From contig NZ_PEBS01000031.1 in assembly GCF_002869965.1 (NCBI RefSeq), positions 1 to 61,450 on the forward strand: 61,450 bases of DNA. The letters are read 5' to 3'. Source of the DNA: Janthinobacterium sp. ROICE36. Its GTDB lineage: Bacteria; Pseudomonadota; Gammaproteobacteria; Burkholderiales; Burkholderiaceae_D. The translations under genes were made by a program, and so were the position numbers. Shown here piece after piece: positions 1 to 11,150 of the stretch; within the stretch, counting starts at the first letter, position 1, and each line of letters opens with the position of its first letter. The notes below the pieces were generated by a model. That model saw only the letters and a program-made list of their open reading frames with translations. It had not been told where the DNA came from and ran no database searches.

Positions 1-1
1 A

Positions 2-85
2 CAAACCACGTTCACTTTCGCCGCTTACAACCTGACGCGCATGGCGACGATCTTTGGCTGGCGTTTATCGGCGGTGGTTGGATAA
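2..85 (+). CDS. IS5-like transposase, C-terminal fragment
   Basis: Twenty-seven codons remain before a TAA stop at 83-85. The peptide contains the FAAYNLTRM-type segment typical of the C-terminus of IS5/IS1182-type DDE transposases, where a tyrosine-asparagine-leucine helix closes the catalytic domain. The start and all catalytic residues lie upstream of the window. The partial transposase at the other end of the window appears to belong to the same family, because the terminal repeats match; whether the two copies are identical cannot be seen here. Confidence 0.8.
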   Translation, partial: QTTFTFAAYNLTRMATIFGWRLSAVVG

Positions 86-230
86 CTCCGTCCATAGAGT
101 ACGGAAAGCGCTAAAAAATGTCAAAAAACGGCCTGAAAAGTGGCTGAAAACTGCTTTTTAGGAAAAATGCGGCTTCCAGCCCGAAAAATTCGCATGTCTG
201 GCGACAAAATCCGAAGGACTGGGGTCCTTT

Positions 231-242
231 TTCAACACCCTG
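231..242 (+). repeat. IS right terminal inverted repeat
   Basis: TTCAACACCCTG is the exact inverted match of CAGGGTGTTGAA at 61218-61229. It marks the right boundary of the IS copy at the start of the window and is followed by a candidate YTAR target duplication, TTAA. Confidence 0.8.
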
Positions 243-251
243 TTAACCGTT

Positions 252-1133
252 TTACATCTGGCGGAACAGATGGGCATATAAGGGACTGACGCGCAGTTGC
301 GCCGGATGCTGGCGCAGGGTCAGCGACAGCTTGCCCGCGTCGTCGCGCACGGCCGTGGCGATGGCGCTGGCATTGACGATGGTGCCCCGGTGGATTTGCC
401 AGAATTGTTGCGGGTCCAACTGGGGCAGCAACTCCTTCAGGCTCGTGCGTATCAGCGCTTCGCTGTCCTGGCAGACGACGTTGATGTATTTGTCCAGCGC
501 TTCGAAATACACGACGTCGGCCAGCGCGATCATGCGCACGCTGTTGCCGACTGCCGCCCGTATCATTTGCAGGCGCGGCGCGGGTGGCAGCATGGCTTGC
601 AGTTGGCTCAGCAGGCGGGCCAGGTTGTCGTCGCTGGCGGACGCTGTTTGCGTCGCCGCCATGGGGGCCAGCGTGGTGCTTGCCGCTGGTGCTGCCGTTA
701 CTGTAGCGCTTGTACCGCTGCCGCCGGCGTTGTCGCGCAAGCGCTGCTGCAGGCGTTCCACCGTCTTCCCCAGGCGCGCATCGTTGACGGGTTTTAAAAC
801 GTAGTCGGCGGCCGCATGTTCGAAGGCGGCCAGCGCGTATTCGTCATAGGCCGTGACAAACACGATGTAGGGGAAAGGCACGCCGTCGGGCCACTGTTCT
901 GCCATCTCCTCGGCCGCTTCCAGGCCCGTCTTGCCTGGCATCTTGATGTCGAGAAATAGTATGTCGGGCTGCAGCGCCAGGCCTTGTTGCAAGGCTTGCA
1001 CGCCGTTCGGGCAGGTGGCGACGATGTCGAGTTCCGGCCATAGCCGCTGCAAGGCGTGTGCGAGGGCGGCGGCAAGGATGGGTTCATCTTCGGCGATCAG
1101 GGCGCGTGGCGCGCGCAGGGTGTGTTGGCTCAT
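252..1133 (-). CDS. LytTR-family response regulator
   Basis: This 293-residue protein has an N-terminal receiver domain (about residues 8-130) with the acidic pair in LIAEDE, the phosphoacceptor aspartate in LFLDIKMPG, and the conserved lysine in VLKPV. A linker rich in alanine, threonine and serine follows (about 145-180), and then a C-terminal LytTR DNA-binding domain with the VYFEALDKYINV segment. The start overlaps the upstream kinase stop by four bases (ATGA), so the two are translationally coupled. LytTR regulators of this type pair with LytS/AlgZ-like kinases and often control envelope, biofilm or virulence functions. The target genes cannot be told from the sequence. Confidence 0.92.
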   Translation of the reverse strand: MSQHTLRAPRALIAEDEPILAAALAHALQRLWPELDIVATCPNGVQALQQGLALQPDILFLDIKMPGKTGLEAAEEMAEQWPDGVPFPYIVFVTAYDEYALAAFEHAAADYVLKPVNDARLGKTVERLQQRLRDNAGGSGTSATVTAAPAASTTLAPMAATQTASASDDNLARLLSQLQAMLPPAPRLQMIRAAVGNSVRMIALADVVYFEALDKYINVVCQDSEALIRTSLKELLPQLDPQQFWQIHRGTIVNASAIATAVRDDAGKLSLTLRQHPAQLRVSPLYAHLFRQM

Positions 1134-2245
1134 GCGAGGGGGCTCGTGATGGTGGGTGGAAGGGGGAGTGTCAGGCGGGCGATCACGCCTGCCGGATGGT
1201 TGGCGGCCAGCGACAGGCTGGCGCAATCGCCATGCATGCCGTGCAGGCGTTCGCGGATATTCGCCACGCCCAGGTGCGTGCCCTTGCTCTGGCCCGGATG
1301 CGCGAGGCCCAGGCCATCGTCGCTGACGGTGAGCAGCAGCATGCCGCCGTCCATGCAGGCCTGCACATGGATATGGCCGCCTTCGATCTTCGGTTCCAGG
1401 CCGTGCTGGATGGCGTTTTCCACCAGCGGTTGCAGCAGCATGGGCGGCACCTTGATTTGGCGCAAGGCCTCGGGCAAGTCCAGTGTAAAGCGCAGGCGCG
1501 CGCCCATGCGGATGGACATCAGGCCCAGGTAGGCTTGCATCAGGGAGAACTCCTGTCCCAGGGTGGTGGACCCGGCGCGCGAGGAGGAAAGGGTGGCGCG
1601 CAAATACTGGATCAATTGATCGAGCAGCAACTGGGCACGGTCGGGGTCGAAGCTGATCAGGCCCTGCAGGTTGGCCAGGGTATTGAACAGCATGTGCGGT
1701 TCGATCTGCGCCTGCAGCAGTTGCAGTTGCGCTTGCATGGCCTGGCGCGCTACGGATTCGGCGCGGGCCTTTTCCTGGGCTGCTTCCATTTGCAGGCGAG
1801 CAATTTTTTCTCGGCTGGAGAAAAACAGCACGGCGCCGCCAGTGGCCAGCAGGGTGAACACGAGCGTGCCCATCATTTGCGTAGGCAGCATGTTCTCGAT
1901 GCCGCCCACCTCCACGCCCGTCAGCCAGCTGAACAGGCCCAGGCCCAGCATTTGCGCCGCAGGCACGGAAATCAGGATGATGAGCATGAAGGGCAGGAAT
2001 TTCGGGCGGTGGCCTTCGCCCCACAGGGTCAGGCGCATGCCGTCGATCAGCAGGAAGGCGATCGTGCCGATGCACATCGAGGCGACCAGGTTTTGTCCGA
2101 AATGGCTGCCCGGATTGAGGATGAAGGTGATGACCAGTGCGCAGATCACGTTCAACGCCAGCGCATAGCGCGCGTCGTGCAGCATGCGGTAGTAGGGCGA
2201 GCGGCGCTTGGCGGGGGCGTTGGCGGAGGGAGCGTCGGATTTCAT
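1130..2245 (-). CDS. Sensor histidine kinase, LytS/AlgZ (His_kinase PF06580) type
   Basis: This 371-residue inner-membrane kinase has about four transmembrane segments in the first 150 residues and then a coiled linker. The phosphoacceptor histidine lies in the IEPHMLFNTLANLQ motif characteristic of the LytS/YehU class. A C-terminal HATPase domain has an N-box (NAIQHGLEP) and glycine box (DDGLGLAHPG). It is upstream of and overlaps the LytTR regulator, forming a two-gene two-component operon. No extracellular sensor domain of a known type is visible, so the signal is unknown. Confidence 0.92.
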   Translation of the reverse strand: MKSDAPSANAPAKRRSPYYRMLHDARYALALNVICALVITFILNPGSHFGQNLVASMCIGTIAFLLIDGMRLTLWGEGHRPKFLPFMLIILISVPAAQMLGLGLFSWLTGVEVGGIENMLPTQMMGTLVFTLLATGGAVLFFSSREKIARLQMEAAQEKARAESVARQAMQAQLQLLQAQIEPHMLFNTLANLQGLISFDPDRAQLLLDQLIQYLRATLSSSRAGSTTLGQEFSLMQAYLGLMSIRMGARLRFTLDLPEALRQIKVPPMLLQPLVENAIQHGLEPKIEGGHIHVQACMDGGMLLLTVSDDGLGLAHPGQSKGTHLGVANIRERLHGMHGDCASLSLAANHPAGVIARLTLPLPPTITSPLA

Positions 2246-2444
2246 GTCAGTGTCTGCTGGTAGCGATGGGGCATTGTGTGCCAGCGCAGGCCAGGGCGCA
2301 ACAGGACTGCGACGAAACGGGGTAGTCGCGCCGCCATTCGCAGCGGCGCGTCGCGAAACGGGGCCGCTTTACTTTTCAGGACGGGCGCGGGATAGTATGG
2401 CAAAACAGTCTTGAAACGCTAGATTTGCAACAAAGGAAATCCCC

Positions 2445-3185
2445 ATGTGGCCCTATCCACGCACCCTGGCGCACCGCGGCGGCGGCACCCTGGCGCCTGA
2501 AAATACCTTGGCCGCCCTGCGCTGCGGCCTGGCGTACGGCTACCGCGCCGTGGAATTCGACGTCATGCTGGCGGCCGACGGCGTACTCGTCGTCGTGCAC
2601 GACCCCGAGCTGGGGCGCACGGTGGCCGGCAGCGGCGCCATCCATGACTACACGGCCGCGCAGTTGGGGGCCATGGAGGCGGGCGCCTGGTTCGGCCCCA
2701 CTTTCGCGGGCGAAGGCGTGCCCACGTTTGACGCCGTGGTGGCGTATTGCAAGGCGCAGCGCATCTGGATGAATATTGAAATCAAGCCGGCGCCCGGCTT
2801 TGAGCTGGCCACGGGCGAGGCGGTGGCGAGCGCCACGCGCGCGCACTTTTCAGAGGAAATTGCTGCAGGAGAATTATTGCCGCTGCTATCGTCGTTCAGC
2901 ATTGTTGCATTGGAAGCGGCGCGTCAGGCGGCGCCGGCACTGGCGCGCGGTTGGCTGGTCGAAGCCATACCATCCGATTGGGCGCAAAAGGCGAAGGAAC
3001 TGGGCGTGCTGGCGCTCCATTGCGACCACCAGCAGCTGACGCACGCGCTGGCGCTGGCCATCAAAGAAGAGGGATTGGGATTGTTTTGCTACACCGTCAA
3101 CACGCCCGAACGGGCCAGCGAGTTGCTGGCCTGGGGCGTGGACGGCTTTTGCACGGATCGGATCGACCTGATCACGCCGTCCTGA
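2445..3185 (+). CDS. ugpQ: Glycerophosphodiester phosphodiesterase
   Basis: This 246-residue cytoplasmic enzyme would hydrolyse glycerophosphodiesters to glycerol-3-phosphate and an alcohol. The GDPD signature is clear: LAHRGGG near the N-terminus, APENTLAA, the metal-ligand segment VEFDVMLAADGVLVVVHD, and MNIEIKP in the middle. The length and the lack of a signal peptide match cytoplasmic UgpQ rather than periplasmic GlpQ. An AAAGGAAAT ribosome-binding site precedes the ATG. No ugpABCE transporter is adjacent. It converges with the zinc receptor gene, with only three bases between the stop codons. Confidence 0.92.
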   Translation: MWPYPRTLAHRGGGTLAPENTLAALRCGLAYGYRAVEFDVMLAADGVLVVVHDPELGRTVAGSGAIHDYTAAQLGAMEAGAWFGPTFAGEGVPTFDAVVAYCKAQRIWMNIEIKPAPGFELATGEAVASATRAHFSEEIAAGELLPLLSSFSIVALEAARQAAPALARGWLVEAIPSDWAQKAKELGVLALHCDHQQLTHALALAIKEEGLGLFCYTVNTPERASELLAWGVDGFCTDRIDLITPS

Positions 3186-3188
3186 AGA

Positions 3189-5273
3189 TTAAAACGTGAC
3201 GCGCATTCCCACAGTCAAGTTGCGCCCCATCAACGGCGCCGCATTCTTGATGAATGAAGTGTGGCTGTACGCCAGTGCATTCGTCAGATTGTTCGCCTTG
3301 AGGTAGAACTGGGCTGGCGTCGTGCCGATGCGCGTGTCGTAGTTGGCGGAGAGGTTCAGCATATGGTAGCCCGGGGTTGTCGTTTCAAACGCGGCGACCT
3401 TGTCTTGCTTGCCCACGCGGTAGAACTCGGCCACGCCGCTCCACGCCTGCCAGTTGGCGTCAACCTTCACGCCGACGCGCTGGGCGGGGATGCGGGGCAG
3501 ATTGTTATTGTTACCTGCGCCGCCGTCGGCCAGCTTGGCCCGCACATAGTCGCCGAATACGCTGGCGCCGAACATGGGGTTCAGTTGCTGGCGCACTTGC
3601 CCTTCCACGCCCGTAAACGTGGCGTCGCGCTGGGCGTACTGGATCAGCTGGAAGCCTTCGTGGCTGTCCAGCGTGCTGCCGAAGATGTAGTTGTCCACCT
3701 TGTTGCGGTAGGCGCTGGCCGAGAACGTCGTGGCGCCCGCATATTTGCGCAAGGTCAAGTCGATATTGTTTGACGTTTCCTTGCCCAGGTTTTGATTGCC
3801 CAGTTCATATGTGGCCGTGGCCATGTGCACGCCGTGCGCATACAGTTCCTCGGCGCTGGGCAAACGGTGCGTGCGGGAGATGGTCGAGCCCAGCGAATAC
3901 TGGGGCGCGAATTTCCACACGGCGCCCAGCGACACGGACGTGCCCTTGGCGCTGCGGTCTTGCAAGGTGGCGCTGTCGACGGTGATGTCTTGCCATTCGT
4001 GGCGCAAGCCCGCCTCGAAGCGCCATTGGTCGAGCTTGTATTCCTCGACCAGGAAAGCCGCGTGTTTCTTCGTTACCGTGGGCGCCACGTAGGCTTCCTC
4101 GCCCAGGGCCGAGAAATCGCGCTTCGACGTTTGCAGGCCGACCACGCCGCGCCAGCCGTAGACGGGATGGTGTTCCATTTCCAGGCGCGCATCGTGGCCC
4201 TTGTTCTTGAACGTGGTGGCGATTTCCGAGCCTTCGATTTCATTGTGCTTGTAATCGGTGAACGCGGCGCGCAGGCGCAACTTGGCGAAGCCGGGCACGG
4301 GATCGCGCAATTCGCCGCGCACATCCCAGCGCTCGCTCTTCAGTTTCACGTAGGGAACGGCACCGTCTTCGTGGTCATGCTCTTCGCCATGATCGTCTTC
4401 CCCCGCACCATGGTCGTGGCCTTCGTGGCCGCCGCAATGCAGGTGCGTGCCGTGCGGGTGGCAGCTTTCGAATTCGTGGTTGTGGCCAGGCAAGCCGTAT
4501 TGCGCATGCTGGCTGGTGAAGGCCAGGCCCAGGAAGCCGCGTTGACCCACCCACGACACGCCCACGCTGCCCGTGTCCGTCTTGTTGTAGCTGCCGGCCA
4601 CTTTGGCACCGCCTTCCCAGCCGCTGCCGACCTTGTATTCTTTTGCGTCGCGCTTGACGCCTTCCGCGTGGAAGGCGATGTTGCCGGAGCCGCCAGTGAC
4701 TTCAAAGGCGCCCGCCTTTTCGCGCGCGTTTGAATTGGCGCGCACTTCCGCGCTGCCTTCAAGGCCTTTCGCCGGCACGCGCGTGGGGATTTTCTTGTCG
4801 ATCACATTGACGACGCCGCCGACGGCGCCGCCGCCGTAGGCCAGCGCGGACGGGCCGCGCAAGACTTCAATCTGTTCCGACAGCATCGGTTCGGCCGCCA
4901 CGGCATGGTCGGGGCTGATGGTCGAGGCATCCTGCACTTCGGCGCCATCGGACAGCACTTTGACACGCGGGCCATCCATGCCGCGGATGATGGGACGGCT
5001 GGCGCCGGCGCCGAAATGGCTGGATGTGATGCCGGGCTGGCCGGCCAGGGTTTCACCCAGGGTCGCAGCCCTTGCCAGCACCAGTGCCTCGCCTTCCAGC
5101 ACGGTGACGGGCGTGCTCATGTCGTCGCTGCCCAGCGCCAGGGCGCTGGCCGAGACGGTCACGGCCGGCAAGTTAGCCGTCTGCTGCGCCAGTGCGCTGG
5201 CCGGGGTGGCAAAGGCCAGCATGATGGCCAGTGCGAGGGGAGTTGGTTGTTGAGGACGGACGGACATGGGCAA
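3189..5273 (-). CDS. znuD: ZnuD-like TonB-dependent outer-membrane zinc receptor
   Basis: This 694-residue precursor has a signal peptide ending around ALAQQ, a plug domain (about residues 35-160, including RPIIRGMDGPRVKVL) and a C-terminal beta-barrel ending in the usual terminal aromatic (MRVTF). Between about residues 262 and 310 lies a loop very rich in His, Asp, Glu and Cys, with repeated HDH and HEH groups. This is the hallmark of ZnuD-type receptors, where the extracellular loop binds zinc. It is divergent from a Zur repressor gene with a palindrome between them, so it is probably induced by zinc limitation. A second possible start lies two codons downstream. Confidence 0.9.
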   Translation of the reverse strand: MPMSVRPQQPTPLALAIMLAFATPASALAQQTANLPAVTVSASALALGSDDMSTPVTVLEGEALVLARAATLGETLAGQPGITSSHFGAGASRPIIRGMDGPRVKVLSDGAEVQDASTISPDHAVAAEPMLSEQIEVLRGPSALAYGGGAVGGVVNVIDKKIPTRVPAKGLEGSAEVRANSNAREKAGAFEVTGGSGNIAFHAEGVKRDAKEYKVGSGWEGGAKVAGSYNKTDTGSVGVSWVGQRGFLGLAFTSQHAQYGLPGHNHEFESCHPHGTHLHCGGHEGHDHGAGEDDHGEEHDHEDGAVPYVKLKSERWDVRGELRDPVPGFAKLRLRAAFTDYKHNEIEGSEIATTFKNKGHDARLEMEHHPVYGWRGVVGLQTSKRDFSALGEEAYVAPTVTKKHAAFLVEEYKLDQWRFEAGLRHEWQDITVDSATLQDRSAKGTSVSLGAVWKFAPQYSLGSTISRTHRLPSAEELYAHGVHMATATYELGNQNLGKETSNNIDLTLRKYAGATTFSASAYRNKVDNYIFGSTLDSHEGFQLIQYAQRDATFTGVEGQVRQQLNPMFGASVFGDYVRAKLADGGAGNNNNLPRIPAQRVGVKVDANWQAWSGVAEFYRVGKQDKVAAFETTTPGYHMLNLSANYDTRIGTTPAQFYLKANNLTNALAYSHTSFIKNAAPLMGRNLTVGMRVTF

Positions 5274-5349
5274 GAATTCCTTTATCGGCTATCGGTGTTG
5301 GCGGGGTTTGGGCAGGCTGTTGCCGGATGGGGTGACTGCCAGAAGATGA

Positions 5350-5371
5350 TAATGATAACCCATTATCATTA
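5350..5371. promoter_or_regulatory. Candidate Zur operator between znuD and zur
   Basis: An AT-rich inverted repeat, TAATGATA-N6-TATCATTA, lies in the 154-base space between the divergent receptor and regulator genes. Its size and symmetry suit a Fur-family dimer, and its position would let Zur control both the receptor and its own gene. The site was recognised by symmetry and context. It was not matched against a curated Zur matrix. Confidence 0.7.
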
Positions 5372-5427
5372 CTGTGTGACAGTTTTTCCGGGCGGTGGAA
5401 GAAGGCGGATGGTGTATTCTGTCGGCT

Positions 5428-5871
5428 ATGGAACGCACAACACGTCAAAAAACCGCTATTCAAGCCGCCATCGAGTCGGCCCAGCGCCCGCTGTCGGCGC
5501 AGGAAATCCTCGTACAGGCCAGTTTGCAGGTGACGCAGCTGGGCATTGCCACCGTTTACCGCAACTTGAAGTCCTTGGTGCTGGAAGAAAAGGTGCACGT
5601 GGTGACCTTGCCGGGCGAAAACCCGCGCTATGAGTCGAACACGGCCGCCAATCACCACCACCATCATTTCCAGTGCACCACGTGCCAGCGCGTGTTTGAC
5701 GTGCATGATTGCCCGGGCGACTTGAAGCGCATGGCGCCGCAAGGCTTTGTTGTCGAGCGCCACGAGCTGACCCTGTACGGCCGCTGCGCCGACTGCAATG
5801 CGGTAGCCGGCGCCACTGGGGCAGTTGCCACCGCTGTGCACGCCTGCGCCAGCGGCCACGACCCGGCCTGA
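5428..5871 (+). CDS. zur: Zinc uptake regulator Zur (Fur family)
   Basis: This 147-residue repressor has a winged helix (about residues 5-75, with the recognition helix near [13 protein letters not shown]). The metal-binding region follows: a run of five histidines in [18 protein letters not shown], then a CADC pair near the C-terminus giving two CxxC motifs for structural zinc. The divergent ZnuD gene argues for Zur rather than Fur or PerR. A GTG upstream at 5395 would add 11 residues, but the ATG at 5428 gives the normal Fur-family N-terminus. A perfect hairpin (5882-5901) follows the stop but has no T-run. Confidence 0.88.
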   Translation: MERTTRQKTAIQAAIESAQRPLSAQEILVQASLQVTQLGIATVYRNLKSLVLEEKVHVVTLPGENPRYESNTAANHHHHHFQCTTCQRVFDVHDCPGDLKRMAPQGFVVERHELTLYGRCADCNAVAGATGAVATAVHACASGHDPA

Positions 5872-5945
5872 GCGGTCCGGCCGTCCGTGTTGGCACGGAC
5901 GCAACAATGCCCGTGCCTGGCGCAATTGCCACACCCCATATCACG

Positions 5946-5951
5946 TATAAT
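5946..5951 (+). promoter_or_regulatory. -10 element of the alaS promoter
   Basis: TATAAT lies 40 bases before the alaS start codon. A TTGCCA at 5926-5931 could be the -35 box, but the 14-base spacing is short, so only the -10 is proposed. Confidence 0.5.
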
Positions 5952-5990
5952 CTTCCCTTTAAAGCTGCCGCCACTCTTTGCCAAAAAAAC

Positions 5991-8609
<2,619 letters not shown>

Positions 8610-8651
8610 GCCAGAGGGCATGCGGGGTTTTCGCCCCACAGCCCCTTGAGG

Positions 8652-8682
8652 CGGCCCGCAGACACTGTTTGCGGGCCGTTTT
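8652..8682 (+). terminator. Rho-independent terminator after alaS
   Basis: A perfect nine-base stem, CGGCCCGCA/TGCGGGCCG, with a nine-base loop is followed by TTTTG. Confidence 0.85.
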
Positions 8683-8805
8683 GCCGTGTGGAATCTCGTT
8701 GTGACCCCACAACAGCCGATGAACTATTTTGGTGCAGCGCGTCAATGCCCCTGATTTAGAGTAGTATGTCGAAAATCAGTGCAACAAAACAATGGTGGGA
8801 TATTG

Positions 8806-9066
8806 ATGATGAGCGACACACTACTTGATACCGAGATTATGGAATTTCACAAAGAACTCGACGCGCGGGGCTTGAATTGCCCCTTGCCGATTCTGAAGGC
8901 GAAAAAGGCTTTGTCAGAGCTGCAGAGCGGGGAAGTGCTGCGCATCATGGCAACCGATCCCGGTTCCGTGCGCGACTTCCAGGCTTTCGCCAAGCAAACG
9001 GGCAATGCCCTGCTGTCGCATGTGCAGACGGGCACCGAATTCGTCTTCCTGATGCAGCGCAAATAA
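8806..9066 (+). CDS. TusA-like sulfurtransferase (SirA/YedF family)
   Basis: This 86-residue protein carries the family signature GLNCPLPILKAKKAL, in which the CPxP cysteine accepts persulfide sulfur, followed by a beta-alpha-beta fold ending in EFVFLMQRK. TusA proteins relay sulfur for tRNA 2-thiouridine or other thio-cofactors. Without the partner genes nearby, the exact role here is open. Two adjacent ATG codons (8806, 8809) follow a GGTGGGA ribosome-binding site. A later ATG at 8839 would give the compact TusA length. Confidence 0.88.
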   Translation: MMSDTLLDTEIMEFHKELDARGLNCPLPILKAKKALSELQSGEVLRIMATDPGSVRDFQAFAKQTGNALLSHVQTGTEFVFLMQRK

Positions 9067-9334
9067 TTCTGCCAGCCGGGGCCGCCGTGGCGCGGCCTGC
9101 TTGATACCTTGCCGTGCTGCATTATTTTTGCGTCACTTTCATGCCCTTTTGCTGCCCTGCAGCGTAGCGGCAGACTCCCTTGAAATCCCCAAAACTGGAC
9201 AGTTTAGATGGATTGCTCTAACAAAAAATCGCACGATCGTGCTTAAATTCGGTTCGGGATTCAAATTTCTCTTATAATCGAACACACAATCAGCACTTGA
9301 TCCGTCATTTTTATAATTTCCCAAAGGCATAGCT
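9067..9334. promoter_or_regulatory. Intergenic region with the etfBA promoter
   Basis: The 268 bases contain no convincing gene. A TATAAT at 9273-9278, in an AT-rich stretch about 60 bases before etfB, is the likely -10 box. No clear -35 hexamer at ideal spacing was seen. Confidence 0.45.
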
Positions 9335-10084
9335 ATGAAAGTCTTGGTACCCGTCAAACGCGTGGTCGACTATAACGTCAAGGTCCGCGTCAAGAGTGAC
9401 GGCACTGGCGTCGATACCGCCAACGTCAAAATGTCGATGAACCCTTTCGATGAGATCGCGCTGGAAGAAGCGATGCGCCTGAAAGAAGCTGGCAAGGTCA
9501 CTGAAGTGGTCGCCATCTCCTGTGGCGTGACGCAGTGCCAGGAAACCTTGCGCACCGCCATGGCCATCGGCGCCGACCGCGGCATCCTGGTGGAAACGAC
9601 GACTGAACTGGAACCGCTGGCCGTGGCCAAGCTGGTGCAAGCCCTGGCCGAGAAAGAGCAGCCGCAACTGATCATCCTGGGCAAGCAAGCCATCGATGAC
9701 GACAGCAACCAGACCGGCCAGATGCTGGCAGCCCTGCTGGGTTGGCCGCAAGCCACGTTCGCCTCGAAAGTCGTGCTGGAAGACGGCAAAGTCACCGTCA
9801 CGCGCGAAGTCGACGGCGGCCTGGAAACGCTGGCATTGACTTTGCCAGCGATCATCACCACCGATTTGCGTTTGAACGAGCCACGCTACGTGACCTTGCC
9901 GAACATCATGAAGGCGAAGAAAAAGCCACTCGAGACCGTCAAGCCGGAAGACCTGGGTGTCGACGTTGCGCCACGCCTGAAGACCTTGAAAGTCGTCGAG
10001 CCAGCCAAGCGCTCGGCCGGCATCAAGGTGCCGGACGTGGCCACGCTGGTCGCCAAGCTGCGTACCGAAGCCAAAGTCATCTAA
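9335..10084 (+). CDS. etfB: Electron transfer flavoprotein subunit beta
   Basis: The 249-residue beta subunit of ETF accepts electrons from acyl-CoA dehydrogenases and passes them to ETF:ubiquinone oxidoreductase. It starts [16 protein letters not shown], has the AMP-binding-type segment [28 protein letters not shown], and the family signature [34 protein letters not shown]. It is followed 42 bases later by etfA and then by an acyl-CoA dehydrogenase, which supports a role in fatty-acid oxidation. Confidence 0.97.
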   Translation: MKVLVPVKRVVDYNVKVRVKSDGTGVDTANVKMSMNPFDEIALEEAMRLKEAGKVTEVVAISCGVTQCQETLRTAMAIGADRGILVETTTELEPLAVAKLVQALAEKEQPQLIILGKQAIDDDSNQTGQMLAALLGWPQATFASKVVLEDGKVTVTREVDGGLETLALTLPAIITTDLRLNEPRYVTLPNIMKAKKKPLETVKPEDLGVDVAPRLKTLKVVEPAKRSAGIKVPDVATLVAKLRTEAKVI

Positions 10085-10126
10085 GCGCGGCCCCGCCGTT
10101 TATCCAGAACAATTACAGGACACATC

Positions 10127-11059
10127 ATGGTCGCATTAGTTATTGCTGAACACGACAACGCTACCTTAAAGGGTAGCACTCACCACACCGTGACCGCGGC
10201 TGCCCAGTGCGGCGGCGACGTGCACGTGCTCGTCGCTGGCTCGAACGCCTCGGCCGCTGTCGCTGCCGCCGCGCAAATCGCCGGCGTGACGAAAGTCATC
10301 GTGGCCGACGCGCCATACTTCGCCGACGGCCTGGCCGAAAACGTGGCCGAGCAAGTGCTGGCCATCGCCGGCAACTACAGCCACATCCTGGCTCCCGCTA
10401 CCGCCTACGGCAAGAACATCCTGCCGCGCGTGGCTGCCAAGCTGGACGTGGCGCAAATCTCGGAAATCACCAAGGTCGACTCGCCTGACACCTTCGAGCG
10501 CCCGATCTACGCCGGTAACGCCATTGCCACCGTGCAATCTGGCGACAAGGTCAAGGTCATCACCGTGCGCACCACCGGTTTCGATGCGGCTGCCGCCACC
10601 GGCGGTTCGGCTGCCACCGAAACCGTCGCCGCCGTTGCCGACGCGGGCAAATCGGCCTTCGTGGGCCGCGAACTGGCCAAGTCCGACCGTCCTGAACTGA
10701 CCGCCGCGAAAATCATCGTGTCGGGCGGCCGTGGCATGGGTTCGGCCGAGAACTTCCACATCCTGGAACCGCTGGCCGACAAGCTGGGCGCCGCCATGGG
10801 TGCCTCGCGCGCCGCCGTCGACGCCGGCTTCGTGCCGAACGACTGGCAAGTGGGCCAGACGGGCAAGATCGTCGCGCCAGCGCTGTACATCGCCGTCGGT
10901 ATCTCGGGCGCGATCCAGCATCTGGCCGGCATGAAAGACTCGAAAACCATCGTTGCCATCAACAAGGATCCGGAAGCGCCGATCTTTGCCGTGGCCGACT
11001 ACGGCATCGTGGGCGATCTGTTCGAAATCGTGCCGCAACTGGTCAAGGAACTGGGTTAA
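10127..11059 (+). CDS. etfA: Electron transfer flavoprotein subunit alpha
   Basis: The 310-residue alpha subunit has an N-terminal domain that begins [11 protein letters not shown]. Its C-terminal FAD-binding domain has the signature run [49 protein letters not shown] and [11 protein letters not shown]. It pairs with EtfB to form the FAD/AMP heterodimer. A hairpin-T terminator separates it from the acyl-CoA dehydrogenase, so the dehydrogenase may be transcribed partly from its own promoter. Confidence 0.97.
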   Translation: MVALVIAEHDNATLKGSTHHTVTAAAQCGGDVHVLVAGSNASAAVAAAAQIAGVTKVIVADAPYFADGLAENVAEQVLAIAGNYSHILAPATAYGKNILPRVAAKLDVAQISEITKVDSPDTFERPIYAGNAIATVQSGDKVKVITVRTTGFDAAAATGGSAATETVAAVADAGKSAFVGRELAKSDRPELTAAKIIVSGGRGMGSAENFHILEPLADKLGAAMGASRAAVDAGFVPNDWQVGQTGKIVAPALYIAVGISGAIQHLAGMKDSKTIVAINKDPEAPIFAVADYGIVGDLFEIVPQLVKELG

Positions 11060-11089
11060 TTTCAACCCGTCCCGGTTTTGTTACTGACA

Positions 11090-11138
11090 AAGCCACGCCG
11101 GCCCGCCCCACACGGCGAGCCGCGCGTGGCTTTTTTCT
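11090..11138 (+). terminator. Terminator after etfA
   Basis: The stem AAGCCACGC/GCGTGGCTT encloses about 25 bases and runs into a T-tract. It lies directly upstream of the acyl-CoA dehydrogenase ribosome-binding site, so it could also act as an attenuator. Confidence 0.65.
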
Positions 11139-11150
11139 TGGAGAGAGACG

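Larger units (their letters stand above)
1..242 (+). mobile_element. Right end of an IS5-like insertion sequence (partial)
   Basis: The segment holds the C-terminal end of a DDE transposase, about 155 bases of non-coding tail, and the right terminal inverted repeat ending in TTCAACACCCTG at 231-242. The repeat is the reverse complement of the left end found at 61218-61229. The next four bases, TTAA (243-246), fit the YTAR target of IS5-group elements and are probably one copy of the target duplication. The element lies only 9 bases beyond the stop codon of the downstream response regulator. The rest of the element is outside the window. Confidence 0.85.

Noticed and set aside
252..2075. A 607-codon minus-strand open frame that extends the response regulator upstream
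   Set aside because: The first 313 codons read the kinase gene in another frame and give Arg/Pro/Ala-rich noise. The real regulator starts at 1133.
1058..2263. A long plus-strand frame opposite the histidine kinase
   Set aside because: It is the antisense shadow of a well-supported kinase, with no ribosome-binding site or domain.
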